DNA from: Sordariomycetes sp. S80-01Y
Lineage: Eukaryota > Ascomycota > Sordariomycetes
Reading direction: 5' to 3'
Assembly: GCA_037042185.1 (NCBI GenBank)
Contig: JAXQJY010000023.1
Location: 1 to 64,000 of the forward strand
DNA length: 64,000 bases
Part shown: positions 23,322 through 34,671 of the stretch, piece after piece
Layout: the number at the start of each line of letters is the position of its first letter
Position numbering within the stretch: position 1 is the first letter of the stretch
Notes under the pieces: model-generated
The model's database searches: none
Told to the model about the DNA's origin: nothing
Seen by the model: the letters and a program-made list of their open reading frames with translations, nothing else
Made by a program: the position numbers and the translations under genes

Positions 23322-26288
23322 ATGTCAACAAGGCGATCGTCAGCTCTGGCGCAAAGGTCGCCCGGCAACGCCAGCGACCACGATGATGTTGAAATGAAAG
23401 ATCGCCCCGATAGTTCGGAGTCGGCGATCGAAGACGATGGAGCCGACGAGGACGATAGCCGTGATCTACTGCGCATGATCAGCGACGTGTCGACCTACTT
23501 GTGCGAACTCGAAGAGGAGTAGGGTCACCCTGTTATTTCAGCGTTGACTTGCTAACGCTTCATAACCTAGTGGCGAGGAACTTGCGGCTGGTTTCCAGCG
23601 CATACCGAACCGACGCGCTCTACCCGACTACTTCGACATCATACCCGTTCCGATCGCATTCAGTACTGTCCGCGTGAGTATCCTCCCGCGAGTCACCCGC
23701 CACAGCTCGCATTAACCCCTCGATAGCAAAAAATATTGAAGAAGCAATACGCCGCCTTTTCCGAGTTTGTTCGAGACGTGGCCCAGATCTGCCACAATGC
23801 TCAAGTATACAACAGGCCGTCTGCACCCATATTCGGTGCTGCAGAGAGACTCCGCGAATTGTTCAAAGAGAAACTTCAAGATTTGTTGTCGAAGAATAGA
23901 ATTGAGCCAAACGATGCGGTCCTACCTGATTTAGGCGAGCTGCCTCCTGTGGAGGATTCTCCCCCTCCACCCAGCGACGCGGAGCAGGACGAGGACGAAG
24001 ATGAGGAGGAGGAGGAGGATGATGAGGATGATGACGACGATGATGACGACGATGAATCTGTCGATGAAAGAGGGCGTCCTAAAAAGAGTCGCGGTCGTGG
24101 CCAACGAGCGGCTGCAAAGCGTCGCGAGAAGGACGGTGACCGAGACGAGGATGACCACACGAAAGTAGGCAGGCGGCCACCTAGTGTTCTGACCCCGATG
24201 GAAGCGCGCATAAATGCCATCTTGAAGGGTCTCAGAAAAGTGAGATCTCCCAGGGGAGATTTACTCATTGGCCCTTTCGAGAAGGTCCCGGACAGGGCTT
24301 TGCATCCTGATTATCATGCTACCATTAAGGACCCCATTGCGGTGGACCTTATCAAGAAGAAGGCAAAGAGAAAGAAGTACCAGACTGTCGATCATGTCAT
24401 GACAGATATCGAGCGTATGTTCGAAAACGCGAAGACTTTCAATGAGGATGGGAGTGACATACATGTCGCTGCTGTGGAACTGCAGAAGCAAGCCAGGGTG
24501 CTAGCCGAGCGCGAAAAGCTGAAGCCTGATGACGACTTCCGGGATGAAGATGGGAAGTTGCCTCTGTCTGAGATTGAACATCGTGGCGAAATCTGGAGAG
24601 TTGGTAAGTTCTAGACCCCTCAAGACCGTCTCATTGAACAAGTCTGACTTGGATACAGGAGATTGGGTACACATCCGAAATCCCAACGATCTGGCAAAAC
24701 CTATCGTGGCCCAGATATTCAGAACTTGGCAGAATCGAGACGGACAAAGGTGGATCAACGCTTGCTGGTACTACCGCCCTGAGCAAACAGTGCACCGCTT
24801 TGACAGGCACTTCTTCGATCACGAGGTCGTCAAGACCGGACAATATCGAGATCATCAGATCGAGGATGTATTGGATCGATGCTTCGTCATGTTCGTCACA
24901 CGTTTCAATAGGGGCCGCCCTCGAGGCTTTCCGCGGAGCAAAGAGGTCTACGTGTGTGAATCTCGGTACAACGAGGAGAAAGCACGCTTTGTGAAGATCA
25001 AGACATGGGCAAGCTGCGTGCCTGATGAGGTTAGGGACAAGGATTACGAGATGGATCTTTTTGAAGGCCCGCCTCATCGTATGCGCAAGTTACCTAGTCC
25101 TATCAAGCACTTGCTTCGTGACGATGCGAAGGAGACGGACGATCTACCCAAGCCAACATGGGGCAGTCCCAACGCGCCACCGATCGTCGGTGCTGTTCAT
25201 CGAATGCCCCGTGAACCCCATGTGAGTACCCGTAATCTTTCTCCATCCTTTGCATCTTTTGTCGGTCTCTTATTGGGGGAGGTTTCTGTCCACTTGAGGC
25301 TTCTGAAGCAGAACCAGTCACTCAACCTTTTCGTCCTAGGCGATTCCCCCGCTTACATCTCTATTTCTAGGACTCTCCGCCTCCTGTACCGGAGGCGCAG
25401 CTCGCCAACCCATCGCTCATTCCTGACGACCCAAGGGATGGGGCTCGTCGTTCCTCGGTACTGACAAACCCCCAACACATGCCGTCAGGCCCACCAGTGA
25501 GACACCCTTCAACACCCTTCACTGCCTCTGGGACCTCAGCATCGCCCGGGCAGTACCAGGCTCATATGACGTCTTCTTTTCAACCTCCGACTCCGGTAGC
25601 AGGCCCCCCTCCTCAGCACACGCCAATGCCCCCCCAGCAAACGCAGAACCTCGCGTCTCAGTCTTCACAGTCACACATGCGGGCCGTGAGTCATCAGCAG
25701 CAACAGCAGTTCCCGCAGTCTAGCTATGCGCAGTCCCCGGTGCAGCAAATGCAGCATCAACAAATACCCCTTGGGTTCAATCACACCGCGGCTGCTGCTC
25801 CAAGAGTTGGGGTCGCTTCTGGCGTTGGGGTCGCGCAACCTCAAAACAACATGTACAACCCGCCGCGTCCGCCTGAGGTATATACGTTGACTGAAGTGGT
25901 CAACGAAGCTTTTGCGGATGACATCCGTCACCAATTCCAGTGTGATGCTTCCGGCCGCGTGCTGTTTTTTACATCCGCACCCTTAGATCGCGCTCATCAG
26001 GGCCTTTCTTCAGCCAGCGCTGCTATGGGACACAGCGCCAGATATCTCGCTGGTCGACAGGAGTGGCTAGCTGAACGGGCTCGAAAGCGCAAGTTGCGGG
26101 AGGAGATGGGGTCTGAACAAAAACGAAAAAAAACACCGTCGCAGAAGGATGGAGCGATAAAAGACGAGCTAGTCTCCTCACAAGCCAGACAGGCGATGGC
26201 GACTTGGTTTGAGAACTTCGAGAGTGACACTGCGCGTTGGACTGAGGCGACTGGCCTACGAGGTTGGAATCCTAGCGTCAATGCATGA
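23322..26288 (+). CDS. RSC1: RSC complex subunit Rsc1/Rsc2-like, two bromodomains and BAH
   Basis: A subunit of the RSC chromatin remodeller that binds acetylated histones and helps slide nucleosomes. Exons 23,322-23,518, 23,571-23,673, 23,727-24,603, 24,659-25,221 and 25,371-26,288 give 885 residues. Bromodomain 1 is at about 60-150, with the acetyl-lysine Asn in CHNAQVYN. An Asp/Glu run of roughly 45 residues follows (about 170-215), then a basic RGRPKKSRGRG patch. Bromodomain 2 is at about 255-360 (FENAKTFN) and the BAH domain at about 393-515 (GDWVHIRNP). A Pro/Gln-rich linker leads to a C-terminal block with EVYTLTEVVNEAF and RARKRKLREEMG. The fourth intron (149 nt) is longer than the others; the frame stays partly open through it, so retention is possible. 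The symbol follows yeast; filamentous fungi usually have one such gene. Confidence 0.88.
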
Positions 26289-27767
26289 GGATTGGGCTAC
26301 TATAGGATACCCATTTTGAGCTTGAGGTGGGCTTGGCACCAAAAAACGTCTTTTGATGATGTAGCTCTGGCGTTATGGTTGGCTTCAAACATACTCGGCG
26401 ACGCTTGCTATCGGTGGTTGATTTCCTTTTAGGCTCACTTGAGGCGTGTTCGCTGAAAAAGCTGGGCAGATTACTATTTAGCTAGTCGTCAGACATATGA
26501 TTTACTGGGCCCGGTTCACCACGGTCACCAACTCGATTCTTCTTTGCTTGGCTCTTTAAGCAATGGCTCATCTGGACGAGATTTATGCTGCGCACGATGG
26601 GGATTGTCGCTCCCTCCTCTTCGGGTCGCTATTGCCTCCGCTTTGAAACTGCTCTTGGCCAACTGCACGTTGAGTTGCAATGGAATCCGAGCTTCTAAAG
26701 GACTGAGGTGCAACGCTCCGGCGCGGTTGCGCTAATGGTACTTCGATAGCCATGGTCAGTACTTCAGTCTTGAGGAACAGAGCAATTCACGAACTCCAAG
26801 TCATCAGGAGGAAATGAGCGTTTGGGTGTGGCTAGTCCGTTCTAAAAAAAAAGAAAAAAAAAACCTGTGTGCGCAGCGAATGGTGTTCTTCCTGCCCACT
26901 GCGTACGTTGCGGAGGGCATACAACTCGGCTGTTTCCATAGGCACCCGTCATCTTATGAGACAAGGAGGGACCGCGCAGTCCGAGCCTCGACACTGGTAG
27001 GAATAGCGCATTACATTCTCCTTCGCTCAACGTGGCGGTGGCAATAACGTTCTTTTAATCCTCAAGCTTCCTAGGTGTAGTTGTTTTTGGTTGCGGTCAT
27101 ATCAGTATCAATAGGAATGGTCTTCACGTTTTTGGAATTGGTGAACGTTTCGACAATGAGAACGCAGTTGGAAGGGACTGGAGCCACCCATGACAGCCGT
27201 GAAGCCCATGACATCTCGCTCATTGGACGTTGATATTAGTATGAGATAAATTTTCTCGAGCTCGACGTACTGGACCGAATACAGATCGATATGAGCTTGG
27301 TCTCCATTGTCAGTCACTCAGAAATGATGGCGGTCATCCATCTAGTCTGCCAAAAGATACCGAGATCTATTTACAGGTAAATTACGAGATGAGTCCCCGC
27401 CCTCACTACCTTCATGGTCAATGGAGTTCAGACATGTGAAGGTGGCACCAGTGGCTAATATTAGCATGCATCGATGTCGGTCAGGAATGCCATCGTGTAG
27501 GGCCTTGGGTCTGAGAGCAGAATTGGAAGCGTCAAGCAAAGGGGAGGTGATTAGAAGGGCGCAAGAAGAGCTGTCCGCGTCAACGCAATCCCCGCCACGT
27601 CAGTTCTTACACCCTTTCCTGTGAGTGTGTCTTATACTTGCCATATCTAAGCGAGCTTGAGAGGCGTCGCAAGGATAGTCGCGAACAAGCAAATGCAACT
27701 AGACAAGATACTGATCGAAAGTAATTTCTTTTATTGAACACGACGAACATTCGGTTCGAGTGGCGGT
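26289..27767. other. 1.5-kb convergent intergenic region
   Basis: DNA between the 3' ends of the RSC subunit and the mitochondrial carrier. It holds a poly-A tract (about 26,844-26,863) and several short frames on both strands with no recognisable protein. I checked by eye for tRNA A and B boxes and saw none. Confidence 0.5.
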
Positions 27768-28739
27768 TCATCTTGGGGTATGCCCAAGCTCTCGCATGAT
27801 GCCCTCGTACACTGCCCACTGCACCGCGTTAACAACGAAGGCTCTGACACAGCACACAGTGAAGCCTCTGAAGAACACTCGTACGCCGTGCTGTTGATAA
27901 GCATCTATGGCGAGCTTCCACGCTCCAGGTCGTTCTTGTGTCATACTTCTCGCAATACGACCACTGCGGGGTAATAAGGGGCTCGTTTCTGAGTTGAGTT
28001 TGAAGGTTTGAGTCTGGACTCGAGTCTTAATTACGTCCAGAGGGAACACACTCGCCCAAGTGGCAATACCAGCAAGACCGCCGCACAACAGCACCTTTGG
28101 GGCCTCGTGTCGCAGAGAGAACCCTTCCTCCTTAGGACCGCTAGGCCACATGTTTGTCATAAGCTGATATGACCAAAAGTAGAAGCCATAGCCAATGCTG
28201 TCCCGCAGGGCCGTTACGCTTCCGCCCAGGTAGAAGCCTCGCAGTCCATTCTCCCGAAATGTACGAGCCGCAACTGCAGCACTCGACGACGGGGTCGTCG
28301 ACGCCTGGGCTCGACATTTGACCACTTCGGTGGGCGCACTCACTATCCAAGTCGCCAACCCTCCAATAGCGCCTGCAAGCCAAGTGGTTGACAGACTTTG
28401 CTTCACCGCAAAAGCCTCGTTGAGAGCAGTCTCACTGCGATTGTACGAAACGAAGAGGAGAGCGTTCAGGGCACCGTATCCTAAGATAGGGGCGGCGGTA
28501 CCTGTCGTCCAAGCGGCAATGAAATCCGCTCGCACTGACGCTCTTGTGGACGTATTGTGGTTCGCCTGTAGTTGGACTTTGATCACATCGAGTGGGTTGC
28601 CGACGACGATGCCCAGAGCGCCGCTGATATACCCCGCCCAGAAGTCGGCGGACATGACGTTAGAAATGAGGGTTGAGAGTCTAGGAAACGTGTCGACGAC
28701 CTTACAATTGGGCGCTGGGATTGAGGGAGCTTCCATCAA
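27768..28739 (-). CDS. mitochondrial carrier family (SLC25) protein
   Basis: Inner-membrane solute transporter of the mitochondrial carrier family. The single exon encodes about 323 residues, the usual length. Three tandem repeats each carry the signature PX[D/E]XX[K/R]: PLDVIKVQLQ at about residue 49, PTEVVKCRAQ at about 136 and PLDVIKTRVQ at about 237. Each is followed by a second helix with conserved glycines (for example GLRGFYLGG and GVRVFFRGF). The second repeat has Glu in place of Asp, which is common. The substrate cannot be read from the sequence; basic amino acid/carnitine-type carriers have this general form. The gene is divergent from RAD54. Two adjacent Met codons open the frame, and either could be used. 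Confidence 0.85.
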   Translation of the reverse strand: MMEAPSIPAPNCKVVDTFPRLSTLISNVMSADFWAGYISGALGIVVGNPLDVIKVQLQANHNTSTRASVRADFIAAWTTGTAAPILGYGALNALLFVSYNRSETALNEAFAVKQSLSTTWLAGAIGGLATWIVSAPTEVVKCRAQASTTPSSSAAVAARTFRENGLRGFYLGGSVTALRDSIGYGFYFWSYQLMTNMWPSGPKEEGFSLRHEAPKVLLCGGLAGIATWASVFPLDVIKTRVQTQTFKLNSETSPLLPRSGRIARSMTQERPGAWKLAIDAYQQHGVRVFFRGFTVCCVRAFVVNAVQWAVYEGIMRELGHTPR

Positions 28740-29143
28740 TTAAAGGGGTTGTAATAGATATCAATCATCACCACCTGACATTACTGTAGGCACATCAAAC
28801 CCTAGCGCCTCGATTCACTCGACGTCCGCCGTGGCGCGCGTCTGCGGTGGAGCAGACCATCGCTGAATTGCCGCGGCCTGGCCGCCCCTCCGCCAGCGCT
28901 GGTACAAATGGTGGAGTTGAGGCCGTTGCTTCCAACGTCACGTGAGAGCGCGTCTCTTGGGACGCGTCAAAGCGCGCCTTCCCAACGACGGTCAATAGAT
29001 CAACACATAGTGCAAGGCATCGAGTGGCGATCCTATCTCCCTCTCTCTCTCTCTGTCTTTCAAGCTCAGTGTCGGCAACAACCGTCACCGCCATCGCCTC
29101 TGTTCTTCCTTCGCCCAACATACAGGCTTAAGGAAAGCTGGCC
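28740..29143. promoter_or_regulatory. divergent promoter carrier / RAD54 with CT tract
   Basis: 404 bp shared between the two starts. A (CT)n run at about 29,038-29,055 lies about 90 bp before the RAD54 start and is typical of fungal core promoters and leaders. Confidence 0.55.
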
Positions 29144-31621
29144 ATGGCTTCAAAGTGCGTGCTAGTGGTGTATTCGGCGCAGACCGTAATGCTGACATTT
29201 TTTTTCTACAGAAGCCAAGGGACAGCGACACCTCCCGCTGGCAAGGAAAATCGGATTGGAGCTCGTCCCTCGCTCACCAGCTCCGTAGACAAGCTACACA
29301 GGCCATTCAAATGCCCTGGTTCGGCTCTTCGAACGCCCTCCGCCGACAGACCGGCACGCAAGCGGAGAAAGATAGATTATAAAGGAGCCGACGGAGGATC
29401 AGATGCCGACAAACCCTATTCGAACGATGACCGACTTGCACTAGCCACGAGGGATGCGAACAGATATCCGGTGTTCCAGGCCAAGGAGAAGGGAATAGTG
29501 TTTCGGAAAGCATTTACTGTTCCCATGAAGGACAAGCACTCTGAATCCTACAGCTCCAGCCGTCCGCCGCCAACTTTAGGGCTGCGTCAAGGAGCCGTTT
29601 TTGTTCCAAAGCCCCTACACGACCCCAGTGGCGAGTTCGCTATCGTTCTTCACGATCCAACCGTGGATGACAAGCCAAAGCTTCCTACAGAGCCAACGGA
29701 TAAGTCTGAGCAGCAAGAAAAAGGATCGCAAAAGTTGGATGCGCCACTCGTGCACAAAAGTCTATCCGAAATTCTTGGTATCAAGAAGAAGGTGGATAAG
29801 GACCACCCTCGGGTACCGGTTGTCATCGACCCCAAGCTGGCCAAGATCCTTCGTCCACATCAAGTTGAGGGTGTCAAGTTCATGTACAAATGCGTCACGG
29901 GGAAAATCGATGAGAATGCCAACGGATGTATCATGGCCGACGAAATGGGCCTTGGGAAGACTCTCCAGTGCATCGCTCTCCTCTGGACACTTCTAAAACA
30001 GTCTCCAGACGCGGGAAGGACCACCGTCCAGAAAGCAATTGTGGTATGCCCCGCTAGCTTGGTCAAGAACTGGGCGAATGAGCTGGTCAAGTGGCTCGGT
30101 GCTAACGCCATTACCCCCTTCGCCATCGATGGAAAAGGAACAAAAGAAGAGCTCACTCGTCAATTGCGACAGTGGGCAATTGCTACGGGTCGCGCAGTCA
30201 CTCGGCCTGTCATCATCGTCTCATACGAGACACTACGTATGAACGTCGAAGAGTTGAAGCACACGAAAATTGGTCTGCTGTTTTGCGATGAGGGTCATCG
30301 TCTCAAAAATGCCGACAGCAACACCTTCGCCGGCCTCAACAGCCTAAACGTCACGAGGCGAGTCATCTTGACAGGCACACCTATTCAGAATGACTTGACG
30401 GAATACTTCTCCCTGATCAGTTTTGCCAATCCCAACCTCTTGGGAACCCGCCTTGAGTTCCGCAAGCGTTTTGAGCTGCCAATCTTGAAAGGCCGAGACG
30501 CTGATGCGTCCGAGGCAGACAGAAAGAAGGGTGATGACTGCACAGCGGAGCTGTTGGGCATTGTCAACAAATTCCTAATCAGGCGTACGAACGATATCCT
30601 ATCCAAGTATCTGCCGGTAAAATACGAGCACGTAGTGTTCTGCGAATTGGCGCCTTTCCAACTCGACCTCTACAATTATTTTATCAAGAGCCCCGACATT
30701 CAAGCTTTGCTCCGAGGCAAGGGGAGCCAGCCTCTGAAAGCTATCAACATACTCAAGAAGTTGTGCAATCACCCGGATCTACTAGATCTCTCAGACGACT
30801 TGCCGGGCTCCGAGAAATGCTTTCCGAATGACTACGTCCCGAAGGAGGGACGGGGCCGTGACCGTGACCCAAAGCCGTGGTACTCCGGGAAGATGCAGGT
30901 GCTAGACAGGATGCTGGCAAGAATTCGACGAGATACCACTGACAAGATCGTGCTCATCAGCAACTACACGTCCACCCTGGATTTGTTCGAGAAACTCTGT
31001 CGATCGCGTCAGTACGGATGTCTTCGGCTCGATGGCACAATGAACGTGAACAAACGCCAGAAGTTGGTCGACAGATTCAATGATCCTGAAGGCAATGAGT
31101 TCGTTTTCCTCCTCAGCAGCAAGGCCGGAGGTTGCGGTATCAACCTCATTGGGGCCAATCGACTTGTGCTCTTCGACCCTGATTGGAACCCAGCATCTGA
31201 CCAGCAGGCGCTAGCACGGGTTTGGCGCGATGGGCAGAAAAAGGATTGCTTTGTGTACCGCTTTATTGCCACAGGCAGCATTGAGGAAAAGATCTTCCAG
31301 CGACAGTCGCACAAGCAGAGTTTGTCCTCGTGTCTTGTGGATTCAGCAGAGGATGTAGAGCGGCATTTCTCCCTTGACAGTCTTCGCGAGCTTTTCCAGT
31401 ACCAGCCGGATACGAAGAGCGACACCCACGACACTTTCAAGTGCAAGAGATGTAAGCCCGATGGCAAGCAGTACATAAAAGCACCCGCAATGCTCTACGG
31501 TGATACCAGCACGTGGAATCACTTCGTAAGAAGTGGTCTGCAACCCATCCAGGACTTGTTACTGCGCCAGGAGTACCATGAGGAAACTGTTTCGGCCGTA
31601 TTTCAATACATCTCCCACTGA
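29144..31621 (+). CDS. RAD54: DNA repair and recombination ATPase RAD54
   Basis: Swi2/Snf2 DNA translocase that stimulates Rad51 strand exchange and remodels chromatin in homologous recombination. An 11-nt first exon (29,144-29,154, MASK) is joined over a 57-nt intron to 29,212-31,621, giving 806 residues. Visible helicase motifs are DEMGLGKT (Walker A, about residue 246), DEGHRLKN (about 363), ILTGTPIQNDL, SNYTSTLDLFEKLC, LRLDGTMNV, LLSSKAGGCGINLIGANRL and QALARVWRDGQKK. All catalytic residues are present. The basic N-terminus (KRRKIDYKG) fits the Rad51-binding, nuclear region. The unspliced frame is also open (825 residues with a hydrophobic insert), but the intron has GTGCGT and a poly-T-CTACAG acceptor, so splicing is preferred. 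The Neurospora counterpart is mus-25. Confidence 0.93.
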   Translation: MASKCVLVVYSAQTVMLTFFFYRSQGTATPPAGKENRIGARPSLTSSVDKLHRPFKCPGSALRTPSADRPARKRRKIDYKGADGGSDADKPYSNDDRLALATRDANRYPVFQAKEKGIVFRKAFTVPMKDKHSESYSSSRPPPTLGLRQGAVFVPKPLHDPSGEFAIVLHDPTVDDKPKLPTEPTDKSEQQEKGSQKLDAPLVHKSLSEILGIKKKVDKDHPRVPVVIDPKLAKILRPHQVEGVKFMYKCVTGKIDENANGCIMADEMGLGKTLQCIALLWTLLKQSPDAGRTTVQKAIVVCPASLVKNWANELVKWLGANAITPFAIDGKGTKEELTRQLRQWAIATGRAVTRPVIIVSYETLRMNVEELKHTKIGLLFCDEGHRLKNADSNTFAGLNSLNVTRRVILTGTPIQNDLTEYFSLISFANPNLLGTRLEFRKRFELPILKGRDADASEADRKKGDDCTAELLGIVNKFLIRRTNDILSKYLPVKYEHVVFCELAPFQLDLYNYFIKSPDIQALLRGKGSQPLKAINILKKLCNHPDLLDLSDDLPGSEKCFPNDYVPKEGRGRDRDPKPWYSGKMQVLDRMLARIRRDTTDKIVLISNYTSTLDLFEKLCRSRQYGCLRLDGTMNVNKRQKLVDRFNDPEGNEFVFLLSSKAGGCGINLIGANRLVLFDPDWNPASDQQALARVWRDGQKKDCFVYRFIATGSIEEKIFQRQSHKQSLSSCLVDSAEDVERHFSLDSLRELFQYQPDTKSDTHDTFKCKRCKPDGKQYIKAPAMLYGDTSTWNHFVRSGLQPIQDLLLRQEYHEETVSAVFQYISH

Positions 31622-32007
31622 GCGCAGGGGCATATCGGCCTTTCCCCTATGACGAACCGAAGGGCTGCTCCTTAAGACCTCTGGCCTTGCCAGCCAATGT
31701 CTGTAAGCAGAGTTTCCTTAGCAGACACATATAAAACAAAAGAATTAGTAGAAGAGAATCTTTCTCCTTAAATTTAGGCTTTTGATGCAGACCCAGGAAA
31801 CCAGTAGTCATGTCGTTGTCACCAACTCGAGCTGCGGTAGTGATACTGTGTTCATACAGTGCAGATAAGTGCCACACACTCGCTCCGAAATTTCACTTGT
31901 GACTCCCAACTCAGCATTGGACACACCATCAACGTCGAAAAAGTATCGAAGCAGGTTGAGCCATCGTGCAGATACGAAATCCAAGGCCTCAAAAAACTAT
32001 CGGCACA
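31622..32007. other. intergenic region
   Basis: RAD54 3' region and upstream DNA of the small Rsa3-like gene. Overlapping short frames only; no feature that I can name. Confidence 0.45.
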
Positions 32008-32241
32008 ATGTCTCAACACCAAAATCGAGCAACACCCGGCCATCCGGCCTTCGAGCCACACTATCTCCAACGAGCCACACAGGAACTGGCTGAGGATCTT
32101 GACAAAGTTCGTAACACAAACGACTTCAAGGCAGAATCCATCCAATTTCTTGTACACGCTCTCCAGCAGGGCGCATCTCAATTCAGTCCCGATGAGCAAA
32201 GACGGGTCGTGAACGCGTCACACGCCGATGGCAAACAATAA
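32008..32241 (+). CDS. small protein with ribosome-assembly protein 3 (Rsa3)-like domain
   Basis: A 77-residue frame starting MSQHQNRATPG in a good context (GCACAATGTC). The body, HYLQRATQELAEDLDKVRNT then DFKAESIQFLVHALQQGASQ, matches my memory of the Rsa3 C-terminal domain, in which a Phe/Tyr-Leu helix, DLDKLR and LI.ALQQG are conserved. Yeast Rsa3 is a nucleolar factor for 60S subunit assembly. Here almost the whole protein is the domain, lacking the acidic or basic extension of full-length Rsa3. It is either a short paralogue, or the last exon of a longer gene whose upstream exons I did not find. The frame is open upstream to 31,966. Confidence 0.55.
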   Translation: MSQHQNRATPGHPAFEPHYLQRATQELAEDLDKVRNTNDFKAESIQFLVHALQQGASQFSPDEQRRVVNASHADGKQ

Positions 32242-32692
32242 TTCTTGACTCCGAGAGGACAACAAAATATCACCTCGAGCCCGCCCGACACTCGACAAGG
32301 GCGTACATTGCTACGAGGATCTACAGCAATGCATGTGCACATACCGAAGAGGAGGTGTATCGCGCTGGTGGCATATCCGTTCAAATGTCTTTATTATTGT
32401 CACTATGGATCTTAATTAATGGGCCAAGTACCTCAGCACTGAGTTCATATCCTTCCATCATGGTCTATCAGCCTGCTCAGAAGAGATCGATGAAACAAAG
32501 CACACCTCGTCTTCCTATCATGTTTTCATCGGAGCTCCCGTAACGTTAGCCGCGAAGCTTTATCAATCGGATGGGTATCATAAAACTTGGAAAATCTTCG
32601 AACAGCCGTTACAGTCGTTGCGCTCGAGCCGGGCCGGCGCCATCCCTTACGAATCCTCTCGGAAATTCTAGAGATTCAGGGATTGAAGCAGC
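32242..32692. other. convergent intergenic region
   Basis: 451 bp between the Rsa3-like and YTP1-like stop codons. It presumably holds 3' UTRs; nothing else seen. Confidence 0.45.
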
Positions 32693-34671
32693 TTAGGCGA
32701 GCGACTTGCCCTTCGAACGATACTCCAGACGCAAAGCCCATCCTTTGATGGCGAGGACGACCAGCTCCCAGGCCATCAACACTCCCACAAGGCCCATGGT
32801 AACTGTGTACATGAACATTGCGTCCAAGTTATAGTGTATCATGCCTTCGACGGTGTCGCTACTCTGTGAATGCGTCAGCGGATAGTACCTCGCAGATGGG
32901 TGTTTGTCACTCACGCTAGCCATGAATATGATACCGCCAGCAATGAGACCAAACGCAGCAAGCAGCTCTGTCGGCGGGCGTGACGGCAGAACGGATGCGG
33001 GTGCTCGAATAAAGAGGATAACATAAGTGAACCCTCTTGCGAGCGAGGCCCCCATGAGTAGCTGACCCCATTGCTTGTGCACCATGCTGGAGGTCGCTGA
33101 TTGCTGATGGTGGGAGCTCATCATGATACCGAGGAGCAGAATCACCAAAGCAGGAACGGGATTCAAAGAGAACCCATAGGTTGCAGGAGCTTTGAGCTGC
33201 TCGCGCTCAACTTCCGGGTATGATGATTCCGCTGGTGCAAGGCCCGAAACTGTGGTGTTGAGGAGATCTCGAATCCACGTCGATTCAATGAGCATGCCGC
33301 ACTACGCCGAGTCAGCAAGAACATCAATCAGCGTGCCGAGGGTGTCGTCGGTCTTACCATGCCTCCACCAATGAAGAGAACAGTGATAGAGATATGCTCA
33401 AGGTCTTGGCTCGTCCACTTGCCGTTCCATCGGCCCAGGTGCTCCAAGAAGATGTTTGTGGAGCCATAAAAGAAGATGAGAGCGCTTTCAACGAATTCCG
33501 CGGAGGGACACCAACGGCGATGCAACTTCTTGGGCCGAATATTCCACGCCCAGCCCAGGTCAGCAAATGCGCCGGCCCATCTGCCGAGATTGAATAGGCC
33601 AAGCCAGAAGAAGACGCCTCCCTTGATCCAATGCGCCAGTCCACCGAAGATGGCAGTTCCTTCCTGCTGTCTGTCAGCATCTACCTTAGGCCCTCACATT
33701 GGGTAATTCTATCTTACGAAGAATCGACCAAATGTCACAATCCCGGTAGCAAAGGCGACAAAGCCAAATGGCAGAATTACACGGTCAACAACCTTGTATC
33801 CGATGTTGACGAGCCGCCCAAGTCGGCCGGATAACGCCTTGGAGGCCAGGTTCGTGCACCTGCCTCTTGGGCTGGGCGACGTGAATGGCATGTCGTCCAA
33901 GACCTCTTCGTCTTCTTCATCCTCCTCGTCCCCCTTGTGGCGGGCTGCAAGATCTTCGTCATCCGCAACATGGGTAGAGCTAGAGCCGCTGCGCAATGAT
34001 TCTCCAGCATATTCGGAGCCCGTGGTGCTGTCGTCCGAGCGCCTATAGCCACCTACAAGGCGTTGATTTTGGAACTCGTTGCGCAAATCCGGTGGCACTG
34101 CCATGAAAGCATGCTCTTCTGGTGTTAGACTCCTACGGCGGTGTTGCTTGACAGCGCATGCTATGCGACCGGCGAGGCTTACGGTGACGTGAGCCGACAC
34201 TACCCATGTTATTATCCAGCCAATGCTGTGGTGAGCGTTGCCGGGATATAGGTCTGGCGTTTGAGCGTTATAAATGGTTACGAGCAGAACACCTAGGGCG
34301 TTGGTAGCAAGGAAGGCGAGCTGCAGCGGCAAAGTGAAACGCGAGGTAGCCAGAGATAGCATAACGGCTGCGAGAAGCTCAAGTTAGTCAAGTTGCAAAC
34401 GTTTCTTTGGCCTGGGCTGTTTTAACGTACCCACTGGCAGGACAATAACCCAAGATATCGCCATCAGGACAATGTGAGCATACACTAGCCCAACATATTC
34501 GGTGTGGGCGAAGTATGTCGGTGGATACTCCTGTCCATTGCTTCCCGCTCCTGAGCTCTCATTGTTATGTGGCTGCTCGTCGCTGTGGGCTGCAGCGGAG
34601 GCAACAAGAAAGGTCAGGCCGTACACAAGCCTGGCGCAGGCCGGAAGTGAAGGTGTCGGTCCTGGCAGCAT
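32693..34671 (-). CDS. YTP1-like integral membrane protein (DUF2427/Ytp1)
   Basis: Multipass membrane protein of the yeast Ytp1 family, whose function is not established. Exons 34,431-34,671, 33,718-34,367, 33,358-33,663, 32,915-33,301 and 32,693-32,863 give 584 residues. A signal-like N-terminus (YGLTFLVASAAAHSDEQ) is followed by a first helix, YVGLVYAHIVLMAISWVIVL, typical of DUF2427. A cytosolic acidic loop lies in the middle (GDEEDEEDEEVLDD). The Ytp1 half has FGGLAHWIKGGVFFWLGLFN, FVESALIFFYGSTNIFLEH, ISITVLFIGGGM, then several helices and AMFMYTVTMGLVGVLMAWEL. The last intron (51 nt) is a multiple of three and open, but it has GTGAGT, a CTGAC branch site and CACAG, and removing it gives the conserved SSSDTVEGMIHYNLDAMF. 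Location (secretory pathway or plasma membrane) is inferred from the signal-like start. Confidence 0.82.

Noticed and set aside
23876-24268. 130-codon serine-rich frame on the minus strand
   Set aside because: It is the antisense shadow of the Asp/Glu tract of the RSC subunit.
29144-29211. Unspliced RAD54 N-terminus with a hydrophobic insert
   Set aside because: The segment has a good donor and a poly-pyrimidine CTACAG acceptor, and the insert has no counterpart in RAD54 proteins.
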